Shown here: positions 43,681 to 52,546 of the stretch, piece by piece
Layout of the letters: every line of letters begins with the position of its first letter
Numbering within the stretch: the first letter of the stretch is position 1
Origin: Pseudonocardia kujensis
GTDB taxonomy: Bacteria; Actinomycetota; Actinomycetes; Mycobacteriales; Pseudonocardiaceae
NCBI RefSeq assembly: GCF_021283305.1
Contig: NZ_JAJSOK010000004.1
Coordinates: forward strand, 173,304-237,303
DNA length: 64,000 nucleotides
Reading direction: 5' to 3'
Notes under the pieces: model-generated
What the model saw: the letters and a program-made list of their open reading frames with translations, nothing else
Told to the model about the DNA's origin: nothing
The model's database searches: none
Translations under genes and position numbers: made by a program

Positions 43681-44328
43681 GTGCCCCGCTACCTCCCGCT
43701 CGCCCGGCCGTGGTTCGGGCTCGTGGCGGCGTTCGCCCTGCTCGGGGTCGTGCTGCAGGTGGTGGCGACGGCCGTGGACCCCGGTCCGTACTCGGCCTTC
43801 ACGAGCACCGGGGCCCGGGTGGCCAATCTGTTCGCCTTCTTCACGATCCTCAGCAACCTGCTGGTCGGGATCGCCCACGTGCTGCTGGCGGCCGCCCCGG
43901 AGCGGGACTCGCGGGCGATGCGGGTCCTGGTGCTCGACGCCGTGGTGGCCATCGCGGTCACCGGCATCGTCTACAACCTGGTGCTGGCGCAGACCGCGAA
44001 CCCGCAGGGCCTGCACGAGGTCGCCAACGTGCTCTGCCACATGATCACCCCGTTGCTCGCCGTCCTCGGGTGGCTGCTGTTCGGGCCGCGCGGGCTGGTG
44101 GACCTGGACGTCGTGCTGCTCTCGGCGGTCTACCCGCTCGCGTGGCTGGCGTTCACCCTGGCCCGCGGGGCGGTCGTCGACTGGTACCCGTACCCGTTCG
44201 TCGACGTCGTCGCGCACGGCTACGCGCGGGTCGCGATCAACTGTCTGGTCGTGGCCCTGCTGTTCGTCGGGCTCGGGTTCGGGGCGCTCGCGCTGGACCG
44301 CAGGCTGCCGGGGCTCGCCGCCGGCTGA
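43681..44328 (+). CDS. Pr6Pr-family membrane protein
   Basis: A 215-residue protein with six hydrophobic helices, and short loops. Polar family residues include FTILSNLLVGIAHVLLA, VLCHMITPLLAVLGW and the late WYPYPFVDVVAHGYARVAIN. This pattern fits the FAR-17a/AIG1-like Pr6Pr group, six-helix proteins some of which hydrolyse lipid esters in eukaryotes; in bacteria the function is unknown. It uses a GTG start at 43681 with no clear ribosome site. Confidence 0.82.
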   Translation: MPRYLPLARPWFGLVAAFALLGVVLQVVATAVDPGPYSAFTSTGARVANLFAFFTILSNLLVGIAHVLLAAAPERDSRAMRVLVLDAVVAIAVTGIVYNLVLAQTANPQGLHEVANVLCHMITPLLAVLGWLLFGPRGLVDLDVVLLSAVYPLAWLAFTLARGAVVDWYPYPFVDVVAHGYARVAINCLVVALLFVGLGFGALALDRRLPGLAAG

Positions 44329-44410
44329 GCGCCACTGTTCATCAGGAGGTGGGGTGGGGGTCGACCGCGGAGAGGGGCGCCGGTCATCTCCGCTGCGTCG
44401 CACGGGGGAC

Positions 44411-45943
44411 ATGACGCTCCCGCCGTTCGGCCGCCGCCTGTTCCTGCTCGGGGCCTCCGCCGCCACCGGGGTGATCGCGACCGGGATCCCGCGCCTCTCC
44501 GGGACGCGCGACCCCTTCACCCTGGGCGTCGCGTCCGGCGATCCCACGTCCGACGGCGTGGTGCTGTGGACGCGCCTGGCCCCCGACCCGCTCGCGGCCG
44601 ACGGGTCGGGCGGCATGCCCACCCGGGTGGTGCCGGTCGACTGGGAGGTCGCCCGGGACGAGCGCTTCACCCGGGTCGAGCAGCGGGGCACGGTCGACGC
44701 CGCCCCGGAGGCCGCGCACACCGTGCACGTCGAGACGACCGGTCTGGCGGCGGGGCGCGAGTACTTCTACCGGTTCCGCGCGAACGGTGCGGTCTCCCCC
44801 GCCGGCCGGACCCGCACCGCTCCCCCTGCCGGGGCCCTCGGCCCGGCGCTCACGACGTGCGTCGCGTCCTGTTCGAACTACCCCGTCGGCTGGTTCACGG
44901 CCTACCGGCGGCTCGCCGAGGACGAGCCCGACCTCGTCCTGCACCTCGGCGACTACCAGTACGAGTACCCCACCCCGGAGAAGTCCGTGCGGCCCGTCGC
45001 CGGGGCCGAGACGACCGGGCTGGCCGGGTACCGACAGCGGTACGCGCAGTACAAGACGGACCCGGACCTGCAGGCGGCACACGCCGTCGCGCCGTGGCTG
45101 GTGGTGTGGGACGACCACGAGACCGACGACAACTGGGCCGGCGACGTGCCCGAGGACGGCCAGACCCGGGGGGCCTTCCTGGCCCGCCGGGCCGCCGCCT
45201 CCCGGGCCTACTACGAGAACATGCCGCTGCGCCGCAGCGCGGTGCCGCGGGGGCACGACATGCAGCTCTACCGCCGGGTGCAGTGGGGCGGGCTCGCCAC
45301 CTTCCACATGCTCGACACGCGCCAGTACCGCGACGACCAGGCCTGTGGCGACGGGCAGCGGGTCGACTGCGCGGCGCGGCTCGATCCCGCCCGCTCGCTG
45401 CCCGGCGCCGCCCAGGAGCGCTGGCTCGCCGACGGCTTCCGCCGCTCGCGGGCCCGCTGGGACGTGCTGGGCCAGCAGGTGTTCTTCGCGCAGCGCGACA
45501 CCGACCCGGGCGCGCCGGCGAGGTTCTCGATGGACGGTTGGGACGGCTACGCCGCCTCCCGCGACCGCGTGACCCGCAGCTGGGTCGACGCCGGGGTGCG
45601 CAACGCCGTCGTCCTCACCGGCGACGTCCACACCCACTGGGCCAACGAGATCAAGCTCGACTACCGCGACCCGGCCGCGCCGGTCGTCGGCACCGAGCTC
45701 GTGTCCAGCTCGATCACCTCCGGCGGCGACGGCGACGCCGCCGTCGACCACCCCGACCTGCACACCAACCCGCACCTGCGGTTCCGCAGCAACCGGCGCG
45801 GGTACGTCCGGGCCCGGTACGAGCCCGGGCAGGTCACGGCGGACTTCCGGGTGCTCGACGCCGTGACGACGGCGGGCCTGCCGATCCGCACCGCCGGGTC
45901 GTTCGTGATCCCGGACCGCGAACCGGGGCTCGACCGGATCTGA
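44411..45943 (+). CDS. phoD: Secreted alkaline phosphatase D (PhoD family)
   Basis: A 510-residue metallophosphoesterase exported by Tat: the start has twin arginines in PFGRRLFLLGASAATGV. After an N-terminal PhoD_N sandwich (FTLGVASGDPTSDGVVLWTR), the metal site shows LHLGDYQYEY, VWDDHETDDNW, AYYENMPLRR and VLTGDVHTHWANEI, with CVASCSNYP giving the family Cys ligand. It should hydrolyse phosphodiesters or monoesters outside the cell using Fe/Ca. The ATG at 44411 is chosen so that the Tat signal is N-terminal; GGGGGAC precedes it. Confidence 0.92.
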   Translation: MTLPPFGRRLFLLGASAATGVIATGIPRLSGTRDPFTLGVASGDPTSDGVVLWTRLAPDPLAADGSGGMPTRVVPVDWEVARDERFTRVEQRGTVDAAPEAAHTVHVETTGLAAGREYFYRFRANGAVSPAGRTRTAPPAGALGPALTTCVASCSNYPVGWFTAYRRLAEDEPDLVLHLGDYQYEYPTPEKSVRPVAGAETTGLAGYRQRYAQYKTDPDLQAAHAVAPWLVVWDDHETDDNWAGDVPEDGQTRGAFLARRAAASRAYYENMPLRRSAVPRGHDMQLYRRVQWGGLATFHMLDTRQYRDDQACGDGQRVDCAARLDPARSLPGAAQERWLADGFRRSRARWDVLGQQVFFAQRDTDPGAPARFSMDGWDGYAASRDRVTRSWVDAGVRNAVVLTGDVHTHWANEIKLDYRDPAAPVVGTELVSSSITSGGDGDAAVDHPDLHTNPHLRFRSNRRGYVRARYEPGQVTADFRVLDAVTTAGLPIRTAGSFVIPDREPGLDRI

Positions 45944-46030
45944 CGACCTCACACCGCTCCGGGCGCGGGAATGTCGACCCGATCCGCCATGCTGTCCCCG
46001 GTGGGACACCGGACGGGCGAAGGGACGGGC

Positions 46031-46639
46031 ATGGCGATCACCCGAGGATTCACCGGACGCGGCCGGGCCACGCGCGACCCGCGGCTGCCCCCGGGCCAGT
46101 ACGACGCGAAGGACGACTGGCCCGTGCTCAACGCCGAGGCCACCCCGCGGATCGGCACGGACCGCTGGACCTTCACGATCGAGGGGCTCGTCGACCGTCC
46201 GCGCAGCTGGACCTGGGACGAGATCCACGCGCTGCCCGGGTCGCGGTACTCCGGCGACATCCACTGCGTGACCACGTGGTCGAAGCTGGGCATGACGTTC
46301 GACGGCGTCTCGGTCGACACCCTGCTCGACGCCGTGGGCGTGCAGCCCGAGGCGAGGTTCGTCATGGCCACGGCGCACACCGGCTACACCACGAACCTGC
46401 CGCTGGCCGACGTGACCGGGGGCAAGGCCTGGGTCGTGTGGCAGGCCGACGGGCGGCCCCTGACCGTCGAGCACGGCGGCCCGGCGCGGCTGTTGGTGCC
46501 GCACCTGTACTTCTGGAAGAGCGCCAAGTGGGCCTCCGGCCTGCGGCTCATGGCCGAGGACGACCAGGGCTTCTGGGAGCGCAACGGGTACCACGACCGG
46601 GGCGACCCCTGGCTCGAGCAGCGCTACCAGGGGGACTGA
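46031..46639 (+). CDS. Sulfite-oxidase-type molybdopterin protein (YedY/MsrP-like)
   Basis: A 202-residue oxidoreductase molybdopterin-binding domain. The molybdenum-ligating Cys is in GDIHCVTTWSKLGMTFDGV; the pocket continues with VMATAHTGYTTNLPLADV and VEHGGPARLLVPHLYFWKS. There is no signal peptide, so it is probably cytoplasmic, unlike E. coli MsrP. It is fused in translation (TGATG) to a ferredoxin-reductase-like gene that should exchange electrons with it. The ATG at 46031 follows AGGGACGGGC. The natural substrate is unknown. Confidence 0.88.
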   Translation: MAITRGFTGRGRATRDPRLPPGQYDAKDDWPVLNAEATPRIGTDRWTFTIEGLVDRPRSWTWDEIHALPGSRYSGDIHCVTTWSKLGMTFDGVSVDTLLDAVGVQPEARFVMATAHTGYTTNLPLADVTGGKAWVVWQADGRPLTVEHGGPARLLVPHLYFWKSAKWASGLRLMAEDDQGFWERNGYHDRGDPWLEQRYQGD

Positions 46640-47325
46640 TGGCGGTCTGGCAGACGGCGACGGTCCTCGAGGTCCGCCGCGAGACGCCCTCGGCGAAGAC
46701 CTTCCGTCTCAAGCTCCCGGAGGCGTCCGGGCACATCGCCGGTCAGTACTTCGTGGTGCGGCTGACCGCGGAGGACGGCTACACCGCCCAGCGGGACTAC
46801 TCCGTGGCCTCGGTGCCCGGCACGGACGAGATCGACCTGACCGTCGAGCTGCTGCCCGGCGGCGAGGTGTCGGAGTTCCTGCACGAGGTGGTCGAGCCCG
46901 GGGACCAGCTCGAGGTCCGCGGGCCGATCGGCGGCTGGTTCGCCTGGCCCGGGGCGACCCCGGCGCTCGGCGTGGCCGGCGGGTCGGGTGTGGTGCCGCT
47001 GATGGCGATGCTGCGGTCGGCCCGGATCGCGGGGTCGGAGCTGTTCCGGCTGATCGTCTCGGCGCGCCGCCCGGCCGACCTCTACTACGCCGACGAGCTG
47101 CCCGGGCCGGAGACCACGGTCGTCTACACCCGGCAGGTGCCGCCCGGGTACGCGCGTCCGCCGGGCCGGCTCACCGCCGCGGACCTCGAACCGCTGCTGG
47201 TGCCGGACCAGACGGTCTTCGTCTGTGGCACGCCACCCTTCTGCGACACCGCCACCGACCTGCTCACGGGCCTCGGCGTGGGCACGGACCGGATCCGGGT
47301 GGAGCGCTTCGGTCCCTCGAGCTGA
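46639..47325 (+). CDS. FAD/NAD(P)-binding ferredoxin-reductase-type protein
   Basis: A 228-residue flavin reductase domain without an Fe-S domain. The FAD motif is QRDYSVASVPGTDEIDLTVE, the nucleotide site GVAGGSGVVPLMAMLRSAR, and the C-terminal FVCGTPPFCDTATDLL. Its start overlaps the molybdoprotein stop by one base (TGATG), so the two proteins are made in step and probably form an electron-transfer pair. The tandem repeat array begins 10 bp after its stop. Confidence 0.88.
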   Translation: MAVWQTATVLEVRRETPSAKTFRLKLPEASGHIAGQYFVVRLTAEDGYTAQRDYSVASVPGTDEIDLTVELLPGGEVSEFLHEVVEPGDQLEVRGPIGGWFAWPGATPALGVAGGSGVVPLMAMLRSARIAGSELFRLIVSARRPADLYYADELPGPETTVVYTRQVPPGYARPPGRLTAADLEPLLVPDQTVFVCGTPPFCDTATDLLTGLGVGTDRIRVERFGPSS

Positions 47326-47334
47326 CCCTCCCGG

Positions 47335-47460
47335 CCCGCGAGTCGGGAGCTCCGGACCCGCGAGTCGGGAGCTCTGGACCCGCGAGTCGGGAGCTCTGGA
47401 CCCGCGAGTCGGGAGTTCTGGACCCGCGAGTCGGGAGCTCTGGACCCGCGAGTCGGGAGG
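47335..47460. repeat. 22-bp tandem array, five full copies plus a partial, in a convergent gap
   Basis: Units start at 47335, 47357, 47379, 47401, 47423, with a 16-bp partial at 47445. Each begins CCCGCGAGTCGGGAG and ends in CTCCGGA, CTCTGGA or TTCTGGA, so copies differ by one or two bases. Within a unit, CCCG-CGAGT-CGGG can form a small hairpin, and neighbouring GAGCTC sites extend the pairing. The last copy abuts the stop codon (47461) of the convergent gene. A bidirectional terminator or a mobile intergenic repeat are both possible. Confidence 0.9.
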
Positions 47461-48273
47461 TCAGGCGCGCCGGTACATCTCGGCAGCGGCACGGGAGAAG
47501 CCGTCGGGCACCCCGGCCGCGGCGAGGGCGTCGGCGGCCTCCTCCATCTCGGCGACCCAGCGCCAGCCCTTCTCCTTCGCCCGTGCCGCCACCGCGCCCA
47601 GCTCGGCGGGGTAGTCGACGCCGGTCCGGGCCAGCTCCTCGCGCAGCGGCCCGTCGACGCCGAGGGTGCGGGCGGCCTCGTCGAGCGCCAGCCAGATCGC
47701 GGGCAGCGCCTTGCTCTGCAGGGCGAAGCAGGCCTTGAGTGCGCTGGCGGTGCCCAGCTCGGCGCCGAGGACGCGGGTCGCGAAGGGGGTCCCGGCGAAC
47801 AGCGCCTCGACCGTCGTGGCCCGGGGTCCGGAGAGCCACAGCACCGTGGTGCCCGCCTCCCACGCCGGTGGGCCGATCACGGCCCCGTCGACCACGGCCC
47901 CGTCGGGGAACAGCCCGCCGATGCTCGCGACCGTGGCCGGCGAGACGGCGTTCGCGTCGACGTAGAGCGGCGTCCGGTCCAGGCCGGCGACGGCGTGGGC
48001 CACCTGCTCGGCCACCTCGCGCGCCGCACCGGGCGGACAGATCGAGATGACGACGTGGGCGCGGCGGGCCAGCTCCCGGACGTCCGGCACGGCGATCAGG
48101 TCGGCCAGCTCGGCGCGCTTCGAGGTCGCCTGCGAGCGGCCCGCGTCGGCCCAGATCACGGCGCCGGCGCGGGCCTTCAGCGCCGAGCCGAGGGCGGCAC
48201 CCATGGCCCCCGGGTGCAGGATCCCGATCACGGGCCGGGCGGGCAGGCTCCAGTCGCTCACGCCGACCATCAT
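47461..48273 (-). CDS. NAD(P)-binding 6-phosphogluconate-dehydrogenase-like reductase
   Basis: A 270-residue protein of the beta-hydroxyacid dehydrogenase type. The N-terminal dinucleotide site is VIGILHPGAMGAALGSALKA, followed by VVISICPPGAAREVAEQVA and YVDANAVSPATVASIG in the domain's usual order. The C-terminal region (about 170-265) matches the DUF1932-like helical domain, with LKACFALQSKALPAIWLAL. The catalytic Lys expected in beta-hydroxyacid dehydrogenases may be the Lys in ALKACFAL. The ATG at 48273 overlaps the upstream stop (ATGA). Substrate unknown. Confidence 0.8.
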   Translation of the reverse strand: MMVGVSDWSLPARPVIGILHPGAMGAALGSALKARAGAVIWADAGRSQATSKRAELADLIAVPDVRELARRAHVVISICPPGAAREVAEQVAHAVAGLDRTPLYVDANAVSPATVASIGGLFPDGAVVDGAVIGPPAWEAGTTVLWLSGPRATTVEALFAGTPFATRVLGAELGTASALKACFALQSKALPAIWLALDEAARTLGVDGPLREELARTGVDYPAELGAVAARAKEKGWRWVAEMEEAADALAAAGVPDGFSRAAAEMYRRA

Positions 48274-49064
48274 CCGCCCGCGACCAGCCGGGCGCGCAGG
48301 TCCAGGAGGACGTCGAGCGCCCCGGGCACGACGTAGACCGCCAGGGCGAGGGTGCCCAGGGTGAGCAGCGGCGCCACCAGCAGCGCCTCCACACGACCGC
48401 CGGCACGGAACCGCAGCGGGCGCGGGCTGCCGATCGGGTACCAGTGCCGGCCGCGGATCGGCAGCGGCCACAGCAACGGGGCGCCGGACTCGGTGACGGC
48501 GTCGCCCAGCGAGTGCACCACCATCCCGAGTCCGACCGCCAGGCCGAGCCAGCCCCCCGTACCTGCGGTGCCCCCGGGGAGGAGCTCCTCCGCGACCCAG
48601 GTCAGCCCCGCGGCGACGACCAGCGAGGGCGGGCCGGGCACGAGGCCGTCGAGTCCCTTGATCGCCAGCGCGAGGCAGACGAACAGCACGCCGGCGGTGA
48701 CCGGCGTTCCCCAGCGCGCACCGGCGACGCCGATGACCGCGGCGAGCAGCAGCGCGCCCGCGACCGTGTGCGTCAGCCCTCGGTGCGTGCCGCGCCCGGA
48801 GTCGCGCGGTCCGCGGGTGAGCCGGAAGACCAGCGCCGACAGCGGCCGGACGGCGTGCGCGGCCAGCCAGGAGGCCCAGGAGAACCGGCGGCTGGCCGTC
48901 GACGACGGGTGGTCGAGGTCGGGCAGCAGGGCCGCTCCGGCCGTGACCCCGGCGAAGGTCAGGATCGTGCCGGCGGTCGGGGACATGCCGACGACCTGCG
49001 GGGCGAGCCCCGCGACCGCGAGCCCGAGGGCCGCTCCGGACGTGGCGTGACTGACCCCGAGCAC
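48270..49064 (-). CDS. YdjM-like membrane-bound metal-dependent hydrolase
   Basis: A 264-residue membrane protein with about seven helices and the histidine/aspartate set of the YdjM/DUF457 family: VSHATSGAALG, LLPDLDHPSS, HRGLTHTVAG and HSLGDAVTESGAPLLWPL. These residues probably bind a metal at the membrane face. E. coli YdjM is LexA-controlled; no SOS box was recognised here. The GTG at 49064 is the first in-frame start giving the conserved beginning. It is translationally coupled (ATGA) to the reductase downstream. Confidence 0.82.
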   Translation of the reverse strand: MLGVSHATSGAALGLAVAGLAPQVVGMSPTAGTILTFAGVTAGAALLPDLDHPSSTASRRFSWASWLAAHAVRPLSALVFRLTRGPRDSGRGTHRGLTHTVAGALLLAAVIGVAGARWGTPVTAGVLFVCLALAIKGLDGLVPGPPSLVVAAGLTWVAEELLPGGTAGTGGWLGLAVGLGMVVHSLGDAVTESGAPLLWPLPIRGRHWYPIGSPRPLRFRAGGRVEALLVAPLLTLGTLALAVYVVPGALDVLLDLRARLVAGG

Positions 49065-49129
49065 CGCGTGACCGTACGGCGACCGAGCCCCGCTTCCCGC
49101 GAGGCGCGCCGACGGGGCAGGGTCACGTC

Positions 49130-49843
49130 ATGAGCCTCTCCTTCGACGGCGCCGTCGCCGGCTGGTGCCAGCTGCCTTCCCCCGCCGCGGCCGAGATCGT
49201 CGGCTCCTCCGGCGTGGACCTGGTCTGCCTCGACGCCCAGCACGGCCTGCTCGGCGACGACTCCCTGCTCGCCTCGCTCCAGGCGCTGCGCGGCGTCCCC
49301 ACCCTGGTCCGTGTGCCGCACAACGCGCCGGACCCGATCGCCCGGGCGCTGGACCGCGGGGCCGACGGCGTGATCGTCCCGCTCGTCGACTCCGCCGTGG
49401 AGGCCGCGGCCGCGGCGTCCGCCTGCGCCTACCCGGAGGCCGGGGTCCGCAGCTTCGGGCCGACGCGCGTGGGCTGGACCGGCGCGGACGTCCTCGCCCG
49501 GGGCCGCTGCGTGATCATGGTCGAGACCATGGCGGCCGTCGCCGACCTCCCGGCGATCCTGCTGGTCGAGGGCGTCGACGCGATCTTCGTCGGGCCGTCG
49601 GACCTGTCGTTGAGCTCGGGGCGGGCCGCGATCCCGCCGCTCGACGACGACGGGTACCGCGACCTCCTCCGGTCCGTCACCGCGCAGTGCCGGGAGGCCG
49701 GCATGCCGGTCGGGGTCTACTGCGGCGCCCCGGACTGGGCCCCGACCTACCGCGCGCTCGGCTTCACCTGGCTCACCCTGCCCTCCGAGGCCGGGCTGCT
49801 GCAGGGTGCGGTCGGCGCGGCCCTCGCCGCGCTGCGGAGCTGA
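49130..49843 (+). CDS. HpcH/HpaI aldolase family protein
   Basis: A 237-residue class II pyruvate aldolase-type barrel. Motifs are VDLVCLDAQHGLLGDDSL, VPLVDSAVEAAAAASAC, VGPSDLSLSSGR (metal/substrate loop) and VIMVETMAAVADLPAIL with the metal-binding Glu. The family cleaves 4-hydroxy-2-oxo acids from aromatic breakdown; members also include macrophomate synthase. The ATG at 49130 has weak ribosome site GGGTCACGTC. It converges on the exporter gene with a 10-bp gap. Confidence 0.87.
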   Translation: MSLSFDGAVAGWCQLPSPAAAEIVGSSGVDLVCLDAQHGLLGDDSLLASLQALRGVPTLVRVPHNAPDPIARALDRGADGVIVPLVDSAVEAAAAASACAYPEAGVRSFGPTRVGWTGADVLARGRCVIMVETMAAVADLPAILLVEGVDAIFVGPSDLSLSSGRAAIPPLDDDGYRDLLRSVTAQCREAGMPVGVYCGAPDWAPTYRALGFTWLTLPSEAGLLQGAVGAALAALRS

Positions 49844-49853
49844 GGACGCCCCC

Positions 49854-52034
49854 TCAGGGCGCCCCGTCCGCGATCCGCGCCAGCCGCACGCGGACGCCGG
49901 TACCGGAGGACGCGGGCCCGGCGGCCGGGGACGTCATGACCCGGGAGAGGTCGTCGCGCAGGCCGTCGAGCCAGACCCGCAGGTCGGCGAGGTGGTAGAG
50001 GTCCACGCCGAGGTCGGTGGGCCAGGCGAGGTCCGGCTCCGGGAGGGTCGGGACCGACAGGGCCGTGCGGTCCCGACGGGCGAGGCCGAGGGCGACGTGC
50101 TCGAAGCGGGCGGCGACGTCGGCCGCGGCCAGGTCGAGCGGCCCGACGCAGGTGAGGAGCCTGCCGGTCGGGCACTCACGGACCAGCGCCTCGGCACCGC
50201 GGACGGCGTGGTGCCCGGCCACGAGGGTCGCCTGCCAGTCCACGACGCCGGCCTGCGGGTGCCGTTCGCTCTGGTACAGCGCGTACGAGGCCTCGGCGAG
50301 CCGGCCGGTGCGACGGGCGCGGGGCAGGGCGTCGGCGGGCCGGGCACCCTCGGCGACCACCCGGACCGTCTCGCGGACCACACCCGCGGAGTCCGCGAGG
50401 AACTCGGCGGCGGCGCGGTGCAGCTCGCCGGTGCCGCCCCGGGGCCAGGCGATGAGCCCGATCACCACACCGATCGCGGCGCCGACGGCGACGTCGAGCA
50501 GCCGGGCCTCGGCGAGATGCCAGTCGGCCGGGCTGACCTGGGCGAACACCAGCGAGATGACCAACGTGAACAGCGCCTGGGCCCAGCCGGGACCGAGCAG
50601 CGGACCCGCCGCGAAGCCGACGAGCATGACGAAGGGCAGCAGGACCGCATACGTCGTCGGCGGTACGCCCAGCACGAGCAGGCCGGCCGCGACGAGCGCG
50701 CCGACCGTGGTGCCGATCAGCGCCGGCCGCAGCAGGGCGCGGGTCTCGGCCGCCGTCGTCCGGAGCACGGTGAGGATGGTCAGCAGCACCCAGAACCCGT
50801 GCGACAGGTCGAACACCCCCGCCAGCAGCCGTGCGACGGCGAGGGCCACGGCGAGGCGCAGGGCGCCCTGGAAGTAGACCGACCGCGGGGTCAGGTGCTC
50901 CCGCACCCGGTGCCAGAGCAGGGCCCACTCCGGCTCGCGGGCGAACCAGAACACGCCGGGCCGGGCCGAGGCCGGCGTCGGATCGGGTGGGATCGGCGCG
51001 CCGCCGGCCACGCGCAGGGCGGTGACCAGCGTCTTCGTCCACTCCCCCAGCTGCAGCGCCATCGACCCGAGCCGCAGCCGCTCGGGCGGGAGGCCGTCGG
51101 GAGGGACGGCCGCGCGGGCGGCCCGGAACGCGCGCAGCGCCTCGGAGATGCGATCGGTGTCGGGGAGCTCGCCCTCCCCGCGCAACCACGCGGCGGCGGC
51201 CGCGGCGCACCCGGACACCACGCGCAACAGGGCCGCGGCGGCGGGCAGGTCCGGGGCCTCCCGGTCGTCGGACAGGGCGAGGTCGGCGGTGCGCCCGAGC
51301 AGCAGTCGGGTCGTCCCGGCGGCCGTGGCGAGGGCGTGGTCGCGCCGGCTCGCCGACGCGGGTGCCTGGCCCGGCGGGAGCTGCGAGGGCCGGAGGGCCT
51401 CGGCGGCGTCCACCGCCTCGGGCAGCAGGCCCTCCAGCCGGTTCCGGCCCCGCCCGGACCAGGCGTCGGCCACGGCGTCGAGGCACGCGGCGAGCCCACC
51501 GACGGCCGCGGCCAGCCGGTCGGTGTACGGCGGCGGGCTCCGGTCGGGCCAGAGCACCAGCTCGGCGGCGGTCAGCAGCACGACGGCGATCGCGAACCCC
51601 GCGATGCGCCCGCCCAGCGACCCCGGTTCGAACGGCGGGAAGCACGGGAGGATGTAGAGCAGCTGGGTGCCCGCGGCGAGTCCCACCAGCCGCGGCCCGC
51701 CCACGCCCACGAAGCTGACCGCGAAGCCCAGGACGAACATCCCGGCCGTCGCGGCCACGAGGTCGAAGGACAGCAGGGTCCCGAGCGTGATCAGCACGGC
51801 ACCGAAGGGGAGCATCGCCAGGAGCGTGCGTGCCCGGCGGGCCGGCGGGCCCGGGATCTGCGAGAGCGCGCCGAGCGCCACCGTCCCGAACAGCGCGTAC
51901 GCCGCCATCTCCGGCTCGCCGAGGACGTACCGGCACACGTAGAAGCCCAGGCAGGCGACGATCGTGACGCGCGCGGCCCGTCGGACCGCGGACAGCCCGG
52001 GGTCGTGACGGCGCAGCCACGCTCCCGGGGTCAT
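49854..52034 (-). CDS. FUSC-family aromatic-acid exporter-like membrane protein
   Basis: A 726-residue protein with two blocks of about five or six helices (residues 20-180 and 395-540), each followed by a cytoplasmic helical domain. This is the layout of AaeB/YccS-type FUSC proteins. The second block shows FWVLLTILTVLRTTAAETRA, the FUSC mark (WVLLT.L.V..P.). Such proteins export aromatic acids or relieve envelope stress. The ATG at 52034 follows a weak GGAT site. It is last in a co-oriented run after the SnoaL-like gene. Confidence 0.82.
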   Translation of the reverse strand: MTPGAWLRRHDPGLSAVRRAARVTIVACLGFYVCRYVLGEPEMAAYALFGTVALGALSQIPGPPARRARTLLAMLPFGAVLITLGTLLSFDLVAATAGMFVLGFAVSFVGVGGPRLVGLAAGTQLLYILPCFPPFEPGSLGGRIAGFAIAVVLLTAAELVLWPDRSPPPYTDRLAAAVGGLAACLDAVADAWSGRGRNRLEGLLPEAVDAAEALRPSQLPPGQAPASASRRDHALATAAGTTRLLLGRTADLALSDDREAPDLPAAAALLRVVSGCAAAAAAWLRGEGELPDTDRISEALRAFRAARAAVPPDGLPPERLRLGSMALQLGEWTKTLVTALRVAGGAPIPPDPTPASARPGVFWFAREPEWALLWHRVREHLTPRSVYFQGALRLAVALAVARLLAGVFDLSHGFWVLLTILTVLRTTAAETRALLRPALIGTTVGALVAAGLLVLGVPPTTYAVLLPFVMLVGFAAGPLLGPGWAQALFTLVISLVFAQVSPADWHLAEARLLDVAVGAAIGVVIGLIAWPRGGTGELHRAAAEFLADSAGVVRETVRVVAEGARPADALPRARRTGRLAEASYALYQSERHPQAGVVDWQATLVAGHHAVRGAEALVRECPTGRLLTCVGPLDLAAADVAARFEHVALGLARRDRTALSVPTLPEPDLAWPTDLGVDLYHLADLRVWLDGLRDDLSRVMTSPAAGPASSGTGVRVRLARIADGAP

Positions 52035-52066
52035 GGTGGGAATCCTGCCGCCGATGCGGCCGTCTG

Positions 52067-52489
52067 TCAGCCCGGTAGGAGCCCGAGCTGCCGGAGGATC
52101 GTCATGTTGTCCCAGGTGACCCACCACTCGGCGATCCGGCCCTCCGACAGCCGGAACACGCACCCGAAGCTGACCTTCGCGTACTTCCCCGTCGCCGGGA
52201 ACGGGCCGAGGTCGCCCTCCTGGGTCCCCTCGTACGTCGCCCACAGCCCGACCATGTCCCCGTCGACGACGATGTGCTCGAAGACCTGCTTGTTGTCCGG
52301 GAAGACCGCGGTGTCGGCCCGCAGGAAGTCCTTCAGCTGCGCCAGGTTCGTGACGACGAAGCCGGGCGTCGCCTCGCAGTGCCGCACCACGTCCGGCGCC
52401 ATGATCGCGTCCAGGTCGTCGAGTCGGCGCTCGTTCATGGCGGCCTCGAAACGCCGCATCAGGTTCTTCGTCTCGCCCGGGGTCAGCAC
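52067..52489 (-). CDS. SnoaL-like ester-cyclase family protein
   Basis: A 140-residue alpha+beta barrel protein. The N-terminal helices MRRFEAAMNERRLDDLDAIM precede APDVVRHC, then HIVVDGDMVGLWATYEGTQ and FRLSEGRIAEWWVTWD, a standard SnoaL/NTF2-like pattern. Polyketide cyclases share the fold, but no polyketide genes are near, so the function is open. The GTG at 52489 follows GGAGG at a good distance. Confidence 0.82.
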   Translation of the reverse strand: MLTPGETKNLMRRFEAAMNERRLDDLDAIMAPDVVRHCEATPGFVVTNLAQLKDFLRADTAVFPDNKQVFEHIVVDGDMVGLWATYEGTQEGDLGPFPATGKYAKVSFGCVFRLSEGRIAEWWVTWDNMTILRQLGLLPG

Positions 52490-52546
52490 GTGGACACCTC
52501 CGTGGTCGCCGTCGACCGCGGGCGTTCGGAGCCGATCTCGCGGCCG

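Noticed and set aside
52067..52489. Polyketide cyclase as part of a biosynthetic cluster
   Set aside because: The SnoaL-like fold is generic and no polyketide synthase or tailoring genes are in the window.
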